DNA from: UBA3103 sp002365855
Lineage (GTDB): Bacteria > Bacillota > Desulfotomaculia > Desulfotomaculales > Pelotomaculaceae
NCBI GenBank assembly: GCA_030627625.1
Contig: DAOURR010000044.1
Location: 1 to 20,864 of the forward strand
Reading direction: 5' to 3'
DNA length: 20,864 nucleotides
Position 1 is the stretch's first letter; every line of letters starts with the position of its first letter. Under the pieces are notes generated by a model. That model did not search any database. It was not told the DNA's origin and was given only the letters and a program-made list of their open reading frames with translations. This document shows, one piece after another, positions 12,783 to 20,770 of the stretch. The position numbers were made by a program, and so were the translations under genes.

Positions 12783-13862
12783 TTATACTCCCGCCTCGAT
12801 CTGCTCGATGATGCGGTCGCCCATCTGAATGGTGTTGACCAGTTCCCCGCCTTCCTCCATCAGGTCGGCTGTCCGGTACCCCAGGTCAAGGACCCTGGTG
12901 ATGGCCCGCTCGATACATCCGGCTTCCTCGTCAAGGTTCAGGGAGAAGCTCAAAAGCATGGCGCCTGATAATATAGTGGCGATAGGGTTTACCCGCTGCA
13001 TTCCGGTATACTTGGGAGCCGACCCGTGCGCGGGCTCGTATAGGCTGGTTTTTCCGCCGAGGCTGGCGGAGGCCAGCATCCCCAGAGACCCTGAGAGCAT
13101 GGAGGCCTGGTCGCTCAGAATATCACCAAACATGTTTTCCATGACCAGGACATCAAACTGCTTCGGATTTTTAACAAGCTGCATCGCGCAATTATCCACA
13201 TACATGTGGTCCAGCTCCACGTCAGGGTAACCGGCCCCGACCTGAGTCACCACTTCCCGCCAGTGACGGGAGCTTTCCAGGACGTTGGCCTTGTCTACCG
13301 AGGTTACTTTGCTGCGGCGCTTCCGGGCCAGGTTGAAGGCCATGCGGGCGATGCGGTCGATTTCCGGGGTCGTGTATTCCAGGGTGTCAACCACCCGGGC
13401 GCCTCCTTCAGGAAGGGGCTCCCGGTACTTCTTCCCAAAATAGAGGCCTCCGGTTAGTTCGCGGACAACCAGAAGGTCCAGGCCGCTGACCACTTCCGGC
13501 TTCATGGTGGAGGCGCCAACCAGGGCGGGAAATACCCTGACCGGCCTTAGATTGGCATAAAGGCCTAATTCCTTGCGCAGGGCCAGGATCCCCCCTACCT
13601 CCGGGCGCAGATGGACAGGCAGTTCGTCCCATTTCCACCCTCCCACGGCGCCAAGCAGTATGGCATCGCTGGCGTGACAGAGGTCGAGGGTTTTTTCAGG
13701 CAACGGGTGACCTACAGCGTCATAGGCGGCTCCTCCCACAAGGCCCTCGGAAAAATTAAACTCCCTGTTAAACCGGCGTCCAACCGCTTCCAACACCCTG
13801 ACTGCCTGGACGGTTATTTCCGGGCCGATCCCGTCACCCGGCAAAACGGCTATTTTATACAT
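12783..13862 (-). CDS. leuB: 3-isopropylmalate dehydrogenase
   Basis: LeuB oxidises and decarboxylates 3-isopropylmalate to 2-oxoisocaproate with NAD, and usually 3-methylmalate to 2-oxobutyrate in the citramalate route. The 359-aa protein starts KIAVLPGDGIGPEI and carries ELTGGLYFGK (substrate loop), TSVDKANVLESSRHWR (catalytic Lys) and DNCAMQLVKNP. Metal-binding Asp residues fall in MFGDILSDQAS, and the NAD-binding segment is EPAHGSAPKY. The ATG (13860-13862) shares one base with the leuD stop (TAATG), a tight coupling. Length and motifs fit LeuB rather than isocitrate dehydrogenase. Confidence 0.97.
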   Translation of the reverse strand: MYKIAVLPGDGIGPEITVQAVRVLEAVGRRFNREFNFSEGLVGGAAYDAVGHPLPEKTLDLCHASDAILLGAVGGWKWDELPVHLRPEVGGILALRKELGLYANLRPVRVFPALVGASTMKPEVVSGLDLLVVRELTGGLYFGKKYREPLPEGGARVVDTLEYTTPEIDRIARMAFNLARKRRSKVTSVDKANVLESSRHWREVVTQVGAGYPDVELDHMYVDNCAMQLVKNPKQFDVLVMENMFGDILSDQASMLSGSLGMLASASLGGKTSLYEPAHGSAPKYTGMQRVNPIATILSGAMLLSFSLNLDEEAGCIERAITRVLDLGYRTADLMEEGGELVNTIQMGDRIIEQIEAGV

Positions 13863-14359
13863 TATTTCTTGTTCATCCTTTCGGACACGTAATTGATCAG
13901 GCCTCCGGCTGCGATGATTTGCCGCATGAAAGCGGGCACCGGAGAAACCTCGTAGATTTTTCCGGTCGTTAAGTCGGTTATGGTGCCGTTATCTACATCT
14001 ACTACCACCTCGTTGCCCTCGCTGATACCCTCGGCGGCTTGGGGCGATTCGAAAATGGGAAGGCCGATGTTAAAGGAGTTGCGGTAGAAGATCCGGGCAA
14101 ACGTCCCGGCAATCACACACGAAACACCGGCGGCCTTAATAGCGATGGGAGCGTGCTCCCTGGAGCTGCCGCAGCCAAAATTCTTGCCGGCCACCAGGAT
14201 ATCACCGGGCTTCACTTTCATTGGAAAAGCCGGGTCGGCGTCCTCCATGCAGTGTTTGGCCAGTTCGTACGGGTCGGAGGTGGTGAGATAGCGGGCCGGG
14301 ATAATAGCGTCAGTGTCAACGTCAGACCCGAATTTCCATACCCTGCCTTTGATTTCCAC
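13862..14359 (-). CDS. leuD: 3-isopropylmalate dehydratase small subunit
   Basis: LeuD is the swivel subunit that completes the LeuC active site for isomerising 2- to 3-isopropylmalate (and citramalate to 3-methylmalate). At 165 aa it is the short type found with anaerobe and archaeal LeuC. It shows the DVDTDAIIPARYL opening (residues 13-25) and the substrate loop FGCGSSREHAP near 61-71. The start chosen is GTG (14357-14359), which overlaps the leuC stop by one base (TAGTG) and has GGGAGGTGG 5 bp upstream. The frame is open further upstream, but that part is the leuC C-terminus in another frame. The small size suggests it may serve both leucine and isoleucine routes. Confidence 0.95.
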   Translation of the reverse strand: MEIKGRVWKFGSDVDTDAIIPARYLTTSDPYELAKHCMEDADPAFPMKVKPGDILVAGKNFGCGSSREHAPIAIKAAGVSCVIAGTFARIFYRNSFNIGLPIFESPQAAEGISEGNEVVVDVDNGTITDLTTGKIYEVSPVPAFMRQIIAAGGLINYVSERMNKK

Positions 14360-15621
14360 TATACCACCTCCCAGGGGCCGGCAATTCGCCCCATCACAGC
14401 AGATGCCGCAGCAACGGCGGGTCCTGAAAGGTAGACCTCGCTCTCCGGGTGGCCCATCCTGCCCACGAAGTTGCGGTTGGTCGTGGCAATGGCGCGCTCC
14501 CCTTCGGCCAGGATGCCCATGTGCCCGCCCAGGCAAGGCCCGCAGGTGGGCGTGCTGACCGCGCCGCCCGCTACGATAAAGGTTTCGATCAGGCCCTCTC
14601 TCAGCGCCTGGAGGTAGATCCCCTGTGTGCCCGGGAAAATAATCAGGCGCACTTTATGATGCACCTTCCTGCCCTTCAGCACTTTCGCCGCCTCTCTCAA
14701 ATCATCGATCCGCCCGTTGGTGCAGGAGCCTATGACTGACTGGTCAATCTCCACGTTACCCGCTTCACTTACCGGCCTGCTGTTTTCCGGCAAGTGCGGA
14801 AAGCACACCTGGGGTTCAATGAGGGAAACATCATAGTGATAAACTTTTGCGTATTTAGCGCCGGGATCGCTATAATAAAATTGATAGGGGCGCCTGCAGC
14901 GTCCCTCAACATAAGCACGGGTAATCTCATCCGGGGCGATAATGCCGCTCTTGGCCCCGGCCTCAACAGCCATGTTGCACATGGTAAAGCGGCCGTCCAT
15001 GGACAGGCTTTCTATAGCAGGTCCGGTGAACTCCATGGCCTGGTACAGCGCCCCGTCCACGCCAATATCCCCAATGGTGTGCAGGATCAGGTCTTTTCCT
15101 CCCACCCAGGGCTTTAACTCTCCATCAAACACGAACCTGATTGACTCGGGCACTTTCAGCCACACCTCACCCGTGGCCATAGCCGCAGCCAGGTCGGTGC
15201 TGCCCACGCCGGTGGAAAAGGCGCCCAGGGCTCCGTATGTGCAGGTGTGTGAGTCGGCGCCGATGACCAGGTGACCGGGACCTACAAGTCCCTGCTCGGG
15301 CAGCAGGCAGTGCTCAATGCCCATGCGTCCCACCTCAAAGTAATTGGTGAGGCCGTGTTTAGCCGAGAACGTCTTTAATACCCTGGCCTGTTCCGCCGAC
15401 TTAATATCCTTATTTGGAACAAAGTGGTCGGGCACCAGGGCTATCCTCTCCCGGTCAAAAACACCCGGCGCCCCTATTTTTTCAAACTCTCTGATAGCCA
15501 CCGGCGCGGTGATATCGTTCCCAAGCGCCAGATCCACCCGGGCGTTGATTAATTCACCGGGAGTAACCCGCTCCCTGCCGGAGTGTGCAGCCAGGATTTT
15601 CTCGGTTATGGTCATTGGCAT
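14359..15621 (-). CDS. leuC: 3-isopropylmalate dehydratase large subunit
   Basis: LeuC carries the 4Fe-4S cluster of isopropylmalate isomerase. The 420-aa length corresponds to the shorter HacA/LeuC2-like type rather than the ~465-aa E. coli type. Cluster ligands are C300 in IGSCTNGR, and C360 and C363 in CGPCLGGHMG. GADSHTCTYGALGAFSTGVG (residues 121-140) is the conserved aconitase-type block. The ATG (15619-15621) overlaps the end of leuA by 10 bp and has GAGGTG 8 bp upstream. This subunit type is known in some organisms to act on both isopropylmalate and citramalate, which suits an operon containing both leuA and cimA. Confidence 0.96.
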   Translation of the reverse strand: MPMTITEKILAAHSGRERVTPGELINARVDLALGNDITAPVAIREFEKIGAPGVFDRERIALVPDHFVPNKDIKSAEQARVLKTFSAKHGLTNYFEVGRMGIEHCLLPEQGLVGPGHLVIGADSHTCTYGALGAFSTGVGSTDLAAAMATGEVWLKVPESIRFVFDGELKPWVGGKDLILHTIGDIGVDGALYQAMEFTGPAIESLSMDGRFTMCNMAVEAGAKSGIIAPDEITRAYVEGRCRRPYQFYYSDPGAKYAKVYHYDVSLIEPQVCFPHLPENSRPVSEAGNVEIDQSVIGSCTNGRIDDLREAAKVLKGRKVHHKVRLIIFPGTQGIYLQALREGLIETFIVAGGAVSTPTCGPCLGGHMGILAEGERAIATTNRNFVGRMGHPESEVYLSGPAVAAASAVMGRIAGPWEVV

Positions 15622-17174
15622 TTGTGGCTCACCTCGTCCTCTAGTGCCTGTGCTTCTGTCTTCAGATTGTCCCAGACAAGTTTATTTACAGCGTTAACAT
15701 AAGCCTTGGCGCTGGCTTCCAGGATATCCGTACTGATGCCTCGGCCGGTATAGACTTTTTCACCGTCCGTCGTTATTTTCAGGTTAACATCTCCAAGGGC
15801 GTCCTTACCGCCAGTAACTGCGTTTATTCCCCAACTGATCATAGTGCAGTTTATCCCGGTTATTTTATCCACTGCCTTGCAGATGGCGTCGACCGGGCCG
15901 TTGCCGCAGGCAGCCTCTTCCATGAGCTGCCCTTCCTTTTTCAAGCCCACCGTGGCGGTGGGCACCACAGCGGTGCCGCTGGAGATATGCAGGTATTCCA
16001 GGTTATACTCGTGAGGCATTTTGCGCATTTCTTCCTCAACAATAGCCTCTATATCCTCGTTGGTAATGTCAAGTTTTTTGTCGGATAGTTTTTTAAACTG
16101 GGCAAAAGCACTATCCAGCTCCTCCGTGGACAGGACGTAGCCCAGGTTTTCCAGCCGCTCGCGAAAGGCGTGCCGGCCGGAGTGCTTGCCCAGAACCAGG
16201 TTGCTCCTGCTGATGCCCACCATGGCCGGGTTCATAATCTCGTAGGTGGTGCGTTCTTTGAGCATCCCATCCTGGTGGATACCAGCCTCATGGGCAAATG
16301 CATTGTCGCCAACCACCGCTTTATTGGGCTGGACCTTCATTCCGGTCAGGGTGCTTACCAGCCTGCTGGTTCTATAGATTTCCTCTGTTTTGGCTCTGGT
16401 ATACAGCCCGTACAGGTCCTTCCTGGTATGCAGGGCCATAATCACTTCCTCAATGGCGGCGTTGCCGGCTCTCTCCCCTATTCCGTTAATGGCTCCTTCC
16501 ACCTGGCGTGCCCCGTTCACCACGGCGGCCAGTGAATTGGCAACAGCCAGGCCGAGGTCATCATGGCAGTGCACGCTGATAATGACCTTTTCGATCCCGG
16601 GCACCTTGCGGGAAATTTCCTGAATCAGCTTTCCCCATTCCCCGGGCATGGCGTATCCTACCGTGTCAGGTATATTTACAACTGTTGCCCCGGCCTTGAT
16701 GGCCTCGGCCAGAACCTGGCACATAAAATCAAAATCGGAACGTGACGCGTCTTCGGTGGAAAACTCCACATCACTGGTATAGGCCTTGGCGTGCCGGACC
16801 GCCGCCGCAGCAGCTTCCAGCACCTGTTCCCTGGTCATGCGAAGCTTATGCTTGAGATGAATGTCCGAGGTGGCGATAAAAGTGTGAATACGGGCCTGCT
16901 CGGCATGACGCACCGCCTCCCAGGCCCGGTCAATATCCTGAGAGTTGGCCCTGGAGAGTCCTGCCACGGTTACCCCTTTGACCTCCCGGGCGATGGCGCT
17001 GACAGATGCAAAGTCCCCGGGTGAGGAAATCGGGAAACCGGCTTCAATGATGTCCACTCCCAACCTGGCCAACTGCCTGGCTATCTGGACCTTTTCGCTT
17101 ACAGTCAGGCTTACACCGGGAGACTGCTCGCCGTCCCTCAAAGTTGTGTCAAACAGATAAACGCGCTGGCTCAT
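15612..17174 (-). CDS. leuA: 2-isopropylmalate synthase
   Basis: LeuA condenses 2-oxoisovalerate with acetyl-CoA, the committed step of leucine synthesis. The 520-aa protein has the catalytic opening LFDTTLRDGEQSPGV (residues 7-21), metal ligands in SVHCHDDLGLAVANS near 200-214, and the NGIGERAGNAAIEE block near 230-243. A C-terminal leucine-feedback domain begins near 390, with the GNGPVDAI segment. The ATG overlaps the ilvB stop by 4 bp and follows GGAGG after 4 bp. DGEQSPG separates it from the CimA paralogue at the operon end, which has DGSQAEG. The regulatory domain implies feedback inhibition by leucine. Confidence 0.97.
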   Translation of the reverse strand: MSQRVYLFDTTLRDGEQSPGVSLTVSEKVQIARQLARLGVDIIEAGFPISSPGDFASVSAIAREVKGVTVAGLSRANSQDIDRAWEAVRHAEQARIHTFIATSDIHLKHKLRMTREQVLEAAAAAVRHAKAYTSDVEFSTEDASRSDFDFMCQVLAEAIKAGATVVNIPDTVGYAMPGEWGKLIQEISRKVPGIEKVIISVHCHDDLGLAVANSLAAVVNGARQVEGAINGIGERAGNAAIEEVIMALHTRKDLYGLYTRAKTEEIYRTSRLVSTLTGMKVQPNKAVVGDNAFAHEAGIHQDGMLKERTTYEIMNPAMVGISRSNLVLGKHSGRHAFRERLENLGYVLSTEELDSAFAQFKKLSDKKLDITNEDIEAIVEEEMRKMPHEYNLEYLHISSGTAVVPTATVGLKKEGQLMEEAACGNGPVDAICKAVDKITGINCTMISWGINAVTGGKDALGDVNLKITTDGEKVYTGRGISTDILEASAKAYVNAVNKLVWDNLKTEAQALEDEVSHKCQ

Positions 17175-18859
17175 ATATCCTCCATCCTTCTTTTGCCCGA
17201 ACCTATAGCTTCACTGATGGCTGAACCGTTCAGCACCATGGGGTAAACATTCTCCTCGCGGTCAATGATGCAGTCCACTATAACCGGCGCCGGCGAGGTC
17301 AATATCTGTGGAAGCAGCTCAGTCAGCTGTTCAGGCGTGTTTATTGTATATCCTTCCATACCGTATAACCTCCCGAGAGCTGCAAAATCCAGGTTAAACT
17401 CAAAATCAACGGAAATGTATCTTTTATCGCAGTAAAACTCTTGCAGCTGCCTGACCATACCCAGGCGGTTGTTGTTTAGAACGAATATTTTAAGCGGCAG
17501 CTTTTGCTCGGCGGCTGTCCCCAGTTCCTGCATGGTCATCTGGAGCCCGGCGTCGCCGATAACCATGATCACGTTCCTTTCCGGCGCTCCCATCTTGGCG
17601 CCAATGGCGGCCGGCAGGCAGAAACCCATAGCGCCCAGCCCGCCCGAAGATATAAAGCAGCGGGGCTCGTTGAACCGCATGTAGAGGGCGGCCCACATCT
17701 GGTGCTGTCCCACATCCGTAACCACGATGGCATTGTCTTCCTTAAGTTCATTTAGTTTTTCACAAACAAATTGAGGTTTCAGCCTTCCTTCCTGGCTGTA
17801 GCTCAGAGGAAATTCCTCTTTCATCCGGCAAACCCTTTTTAGCCAGCGTGAGTTGTCCTTCTTTTCCAGGTTGGGCAGGATAGCACCCAGCACGGTTTTC
17901 AGGTCTCCCACGATGGGAAGGTGAGTAGTTACATTTTTTCCAATCTCAGCGGGATCTATATCGATGTGAATGATCCTGGCTTCCGGCGCAAATCCGCTGA
18001 TCTTGGTCACAACCCTGTCGTCAAAGCGCGCACCTACAGCAATCAGGCAGTCACACTCGGTAACAGCCTGGTTGGCGTACCGGGTGCCATGCAAACCCAG
18101 CATGCCGAGGAAAAGAGGATGGTCACCGGGAAAGCAGCCCAGTCCCATCAGGGTGTGGGTTACGGGAGCAGACAGGGTTTCCGCCAGCTGGAGCAATTCC
18201 GGGGCAGCGCCGGATATACGGACGCCCCCGCCGGCGTAGATGACAGGGCGCTCTGATTTCATCATGATTTTGCCTGCCTGCTGCACCATGGCCGAATGCC
18301 CCTTATAGGTGGGCTTATAGCCGGGCAGGTTAATATTCTTGGGGTACTTGAACTTGATTTTTGACAGGGCAACGTCTTTGGGCAGGTCAATCAGCACCGG
18401 CCCTGGACGCCCGGTGGAGGCCAGGTGAAAGGCCTTTTTAACTATCACAGACAGCTGTTTCGGATCTTTAACCAGAAAGTTGTGTTTGGTTATGGGCAGG
18501 GTAATACCTGTTATATCAACTTCCTGAAAGGCATCTGTGCCTACCTGCGTGGTTGGAACCTGGCCGGTAATAACCACCATTGGCACCGAATCCATGTAGG
18601 CGTTGGCAATACCGGTAACCAGGTTGGTAGCGCCTGGACCGGATGTGGCCAGGCAGACCCCAACTTTTCCAGTCACCCGGGCATAGCCGTCAGCCATGTG
18701 GGCAGCGCCCTGCTCGTGCCTGACCAGGATATGTTTAATGGTAGAATTATTAAAGGCATCGTAGACGGGGAGAATCGCTCCACCCGGATACCCGAAAACC
18801 AGCTCCACGTTTTCCTGCTCCAGACAGCGGACAAGGGCTTCCGCAGCAGTGATCTCCAA
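17171..18859 (-). CDS. ilvB: Acetolactate synthase large (catalytic) subunit
   Basis: IlvB uses thiamine diphosphate to join two pyruvates into acetolactate, or pyruvate and 2-oxobutyrate for isoleucine. The 562-aa protein shows FGYPGGAILPVYDAF (residues 22-36), the catalytic Glu E49 in RHEQGAAHMADGYAR, and the ThDP/Mg motif beginning GDAGLQMTMQELGT near 440 and ending at the NN of FVLNNNRLGM. The FAD-domain segment is near 190-350. The start is TTG (18857-18859), preceded by GGGGGGGAG 7 bp upstream. It overlaps leuA by 4 bp. Its small subunit IlvN is encoded upstream on the far side of ilvC, an unusual arrangement. It is preceded by the repeat-rich 261-bp gap. Confidence 0.96.
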   Translation of the reverse strand: MEITAAEALVRCLEQENVELVFGYPGGAILPVYDAFNNSTIKHILVRHEQGAAHMADGYARVTGKVGVCLATSGPGATNLVTGIANAYMDSVPMVVITGQVPTTQVGTDAFQEVDITGITLPITKHNFLVKDPKQLSVIVKKAFHLASTGRPGPVLIDLPKDVALSKIKFKYPKNINLPGYKPTYKGHSAMVQQAGKIMMKSERPVIYAGGGVRISGAAPELLQLAETLSAPVTHTLMGLGCFPGDHPLFLGMLGLHGTRYANQAVTECDCLIAVGARFDDRVVTKISGFAPEARIIHIDIDPAEIGKNVTTHLPIVGDLKTVLGAILPNLEKKDNSRWLKRVCRMKEEFPLSYSQEGRLKPQFVCEKLNELKEDNAIVVTDVGQHQMWAALYMRFNEPRCFISSGGLGAMGFCLPAAIGAKMGAPERNVIMVIGDAGLQMTMQELGTAAEQKLPLKIFVLNNNRLGMVRQLQEFYCDKRYISVDFEFNLDFAALGRLYGMEGYTINTPEQLTELLPQILTSPAPVIVDCIIDREENVYPMVLNGSAISEAIGSGKRRMEDI

Positions 18860-18879
18860 AGCAAACTCCCCCCCATTCG

Positions 18880-18907
18880 GACGTCGGTCGTCAGACGTCG
18901 GACGTCA
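18880..18907 (+). repeat. Tandem 7-bp repeat array B
   Basis: Four heptamers GACGTCG, GTCGTCA, GACGTCG and GACGTCA are followed by GAATAA. The array ends about 10 bp before the ribosome binding site of ilvB on the minus strand. Confidence 0.75.
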
Positions 18908-18956
18908 GAATAAATGATTTAAGATAAACTTGCCTGCAACCAATGCCTCAGTTCAA

Positions 18957-18977
18957 GTCGTCAGTCGTTAAACGTTA
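18957..18977 (+). repeat. Tandem 7-bp repeat array C
   Basis: Three heptamers GTCGTCA, GTCGTTA and AACGTTA are followed by GAATAA, in the same orientation as array B. The shared GAATAA after both arrays suggests a common longer unit. Confidence 0.7.
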
Positions 18978-19093
18978 GAATAACATGAAATAAGTAGTGA
19001 GTTTTTCTGCACTTTCGTTGAAACTACAAAGAATACACAGTTTAAATGAATTTTTAGTTCAACCAGAACCCGCTCTGCAAATTCTTTCTATTC

Positions 19094-19119
19094 CGACGTC
19101 TGACGTCCGACGACCGACC
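19094..19119 (-). repeat. Tandem 7-bp repeat array D, inverted
   Basis: On the minus strand the heptamers GTCGTCG, GACGTCA and GACGTCG are preceded by a partial unit and followed by GAATAG. This is the inverted counterpart of array B. It starts 1-2 bp after the ilvC stop codon. Confidence 0.72.
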
Positions 19120-19120
19120 T

Positions 19121-20113
19121 CTATTTTTTAAGCCAGGGCATCATTTTGCGCAGTTTGTCTCCCACTTTTTCAACCAGAAGTTCTTTTTCGCTATTGGCTA
19201 TAGCATTATAGACAGGGCGGTTGGCCTGGTTTTCCAGGATCCACTTCTTGGCAAACTCGCCATTTTGAATTTCGGCCAGGATCTTTTTCATTTCCTTGCG
19301 CGTTTCTTCAGTGATGATCCGCTTGCCGGTCATGTAGTCACCATACTCGGCGGTGTTGCTGATCGAGTAGCGCATATAGCTCAGGCCGCCCTCGACGACC
19401 AGGTCGATGATCAGCTTCATTTCGTGCAGGCACTCGAAATAAGCCATTTCAGGCGCGTAGCCCGCTTCCACCAGGGTATCAAAGCCCGCCTTCATCAGCT
19501 CGGTGACGCCGCCGCACAACACAGCCTGCTCACCAAAAAGGTCGGTTTCGGTTTCTTCTTTAAAGGTGGTTTCAAAAACTCCTGCCCGTGTGCCGCCGAT
19601 TCCCTTGGCGTAGGCCAGGCCAATTTCCTTGGCCTTGCCCGTGTAGTCCTGGTAAACAGCGACCAGGGAAGGTACTCCTTTGCCCTCCTGGTACATCCGG
19701 CGTACCATATGGCCGGGTCCCTTCGGCGCCACCATCAAAACGTCTATATTAGCGGGAGGCATGATCTGTCCAAAATGGATGTTAAAGCCGTGGGAAAACA
19801 TCAATGCCTTGCCTTCGCTAAGGTAGGGCTCGATTTCCTCCTTGTAGAGCCGCGCCTGGATTTCGTCTGGAGCCAGGATCTGGATGATATCCGCCGCTTC
19901 CGCCGCCTCGGGCACAATTGCCACCTCTATCCCGTCGGCTTCCACCTTCGGCCAGCTCTTGCTGTCCCTGCGCAGGCCGACGATTACATCTACCCCGCTG
20001 TCCTTGAGGTTCTGCGCCTGGGCGTGACCCTGGCTGCCGTAACCGATAATCGCGACCTTTTTGCCTTTTAATAAATTTAAGTCCGCATCCTGGTCATAAT
20101 AAACCTGTACCAT
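19121..20113 (-). CDS. ilvC: Ketol-acid reductoisomerase (class I)
   Basis: IlvC isomerises and reduces acetolactate or acetohydroxybutyrate to the dihydroxy acid, using NADPH and Mg. The 330-aa length is that of the short class I enzyme. The Rossmann motif GYGSQGHAQAQNL starts at residue 24. LRRDSKSW (47-54) supplies the basic and Ser residues that bind the NADPH phosphate. The C-terminal knotted domain has the metal-ligand block FKEETETDLFGEQAVLCGG. The ATG (20111-20113) directly follows the ilvN stop (TAA-ATG), with GAGGAGG in the end of ilvN. A repeat array and a 261-bp gap separate it from ilvB. Confidence 0.98.
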   Translation of the reverse strand: MVQVYYDQDADLNLLKGKKVAIIGYGSQGHAQAQNLKDSGVDVIVGLRRDSKSWPKVEADGIEVAIVPEAAEAADIIQILAPDEIQARLYKEEIEPYLSEGKALMFSHGFNIHFGQIMPPANIDVLMVAPKGPGHMVRRMYQEGKGVPSLVAVYQDYTGKAKEIGLAYAKGIGGTRAGVFETTFKEETETDLFGEQAVLCGGVTELMKAGFDTLVEAGYAPEMAYFECLHEMKLIIDLVVEGGLSYMRYSISNTAEYGDYMTGKRIITEETRKEMKKILAEIQNGEFAKKWILENQANRPVYNAIANSEKELLVEKVGDKLRKMMPWLKK

Positions 20114-20635
20114 TTAACTTTCATCCTCCTCTTTATGGCTGTTACTTTTTGAACTGGATTTGAAGCCCCGTAACATGGCAATTTTACCTGTCCGGACCAG
20201 TTCTTTAATCCCAAAAGGCCGCAGCGAGTCCTCAAAAGCTGTGATCTTACCCTCGTTGCCGGTTACCTCTACGGTTAAAGTTTTAAGACCCACATCAACT
20301 ATGCGGGCACGAAATATGTCTACCAACTGCATGATCTCCGCCCTTTTAGCCGCTTCGGCATGGACCTTGATCAGCACCAGTTCCCGGTCGACGTAAGCGT
20401 CCTTGGTGATGTCGCTGATTTTGATAACGTCAACCAGCTTGTGAAGCTGTTTGTTAACCTGTTCCAGGTACCTGTCGTCACCTTCGACAACTATAGTCAT
20501 CCTTGAAACAGCCGGGTTGTCTGTCCTCCCCACGGCCAGGCTGTCAATATTAAAGCCGCGCCTGCTAAAAAGGCCCGCTACCCGGGCAAGCACCCCAGGA
20601 TTATTTTCCACCAATACCGCGAGGGTATGCGCCAT
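20114..20635 (-). CDS. ilvN: Acetolactate synthase small (regulatory) subunit
   Basis: IlvN activates IlvB and confers valine feedback inhibition through an N-terminal ACT domain. From the ATG (20633-20635) it is 173 aa, close to the usual 160-175. The ACT domain spans about residues 2-75 with HTLAVLVENNPGVLARVAGLF and FNIDSLAVG. The C-terminal small-subunit domain follows (RELVLIKVHAE onward) and ends in RTGKIAMLRG plus a short Ser/Lys-rich tail. A TTG 6 bp earlier is in frame but only about 1 bp from the GGAGGT, whereas the ATG is 7 bp away and is preferred. It is the first gene of the operon in view. Its catalytic partner ilvB lies downstream of ilvC. Confidence 0.96.
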   Translation of the reverse strand: MAHTLAVLVENNPGVLARVAGLFSRRGFNIDSLAVGRTDNPAVSRMTIVVEGDDRYLEQVNKQLHKLVDVIKISDITKDAYVDRELVLIKVHAEAAKRAEIMQLVDIFRARIVDVGLKTLTVEVTGNEGKITAFEDSLRPFGIKELVRTGKIAMLRGFKSSSKSNSHKEEDES

Positions 20636-20655
20636 TTTCAAAACCTCCGATCTTA

Positions 20656-20683
20656 GACGTGAGCAGTGAGACGTGTGACGTGT
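20656..20683 (+). repeat. Tandem 7-bp repeat array E, in the ilvN leader
   Basis: Four heptamers GACGTGA, GCAGTGA, GACGTGT and GACGTGT are followed by GA. This is a divergent variant of the other arrays with the same 7-bp period. It ends about 10 bp before the ilvN ribosome binding site on the minus strand. Confidence 0.65.
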
Positions 20684-20692
20684 GAAAAAGAT

Positions 20693-20770
20693 TTACGTGA
20701 GATTTTTTTCTCTTAAACGGTAGATTTGTTTGCCAAGAATATCGTATTCTGCAAATACCTCATTATATAT
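20693..20770 (-). pseudogene. Possible C-terminal gene remnant cut by the IS
   Basis: A frame of 25 codons leaves the IS tip and ends at TAA (20693-20695). It includes NEVFAEYDILGKQIYRLREK, whose composition is protein-like. It could be the end of a gene interrupted by the IS, but 25 codons is short enough for chance. I do not recognise the family. It has the same orientation as ilvN. Confidence 0.25.

Larger units (their letters stand above)
18860..19120. other. Intergenic region between ilvC and ilvB, rich in 7-bp repeats
   Basis: This 261-bp gap interrupts an otherwise tightly packed operon. It holds three heptamer arrays (18880-18907, 18957-18977, 19094-19119). The outer two are in inverted orientation and could pair across the gap, giving a structure somewhat like a miniature inverted-repeat element. 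I found no convincing promoter, T-box motif, RNA gene or coding sequence in it. Its middle part is AT-rich. Confidence 0.6.

Noticed and set aside
14360..14536. Upstream extension of leuD to 224 aa
   Set aside because: The extra region is the leuC C-terminus in another frame. GTG at 14359 has a good ribosome binding site and leuD proteins begin at this point.
18880..19119. CRISPR array
   Set aside because: Repeats are 7 bp and directly tandem, with no regular unique spacers and no cas genes.
20636..20641. TTG at 20641 as the ilvN start
   Set aside because: It lies about 1 bp after GGAGGT, too close. The ATG at 20635 is 7 bp away.
20636..20770. T-box or leader attenuator ahead of ilvN
   Set aside because: No T-box signature or terminator/antiterminator pair was found in the short leader. 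The original upstream region may have been displaced by the IS.
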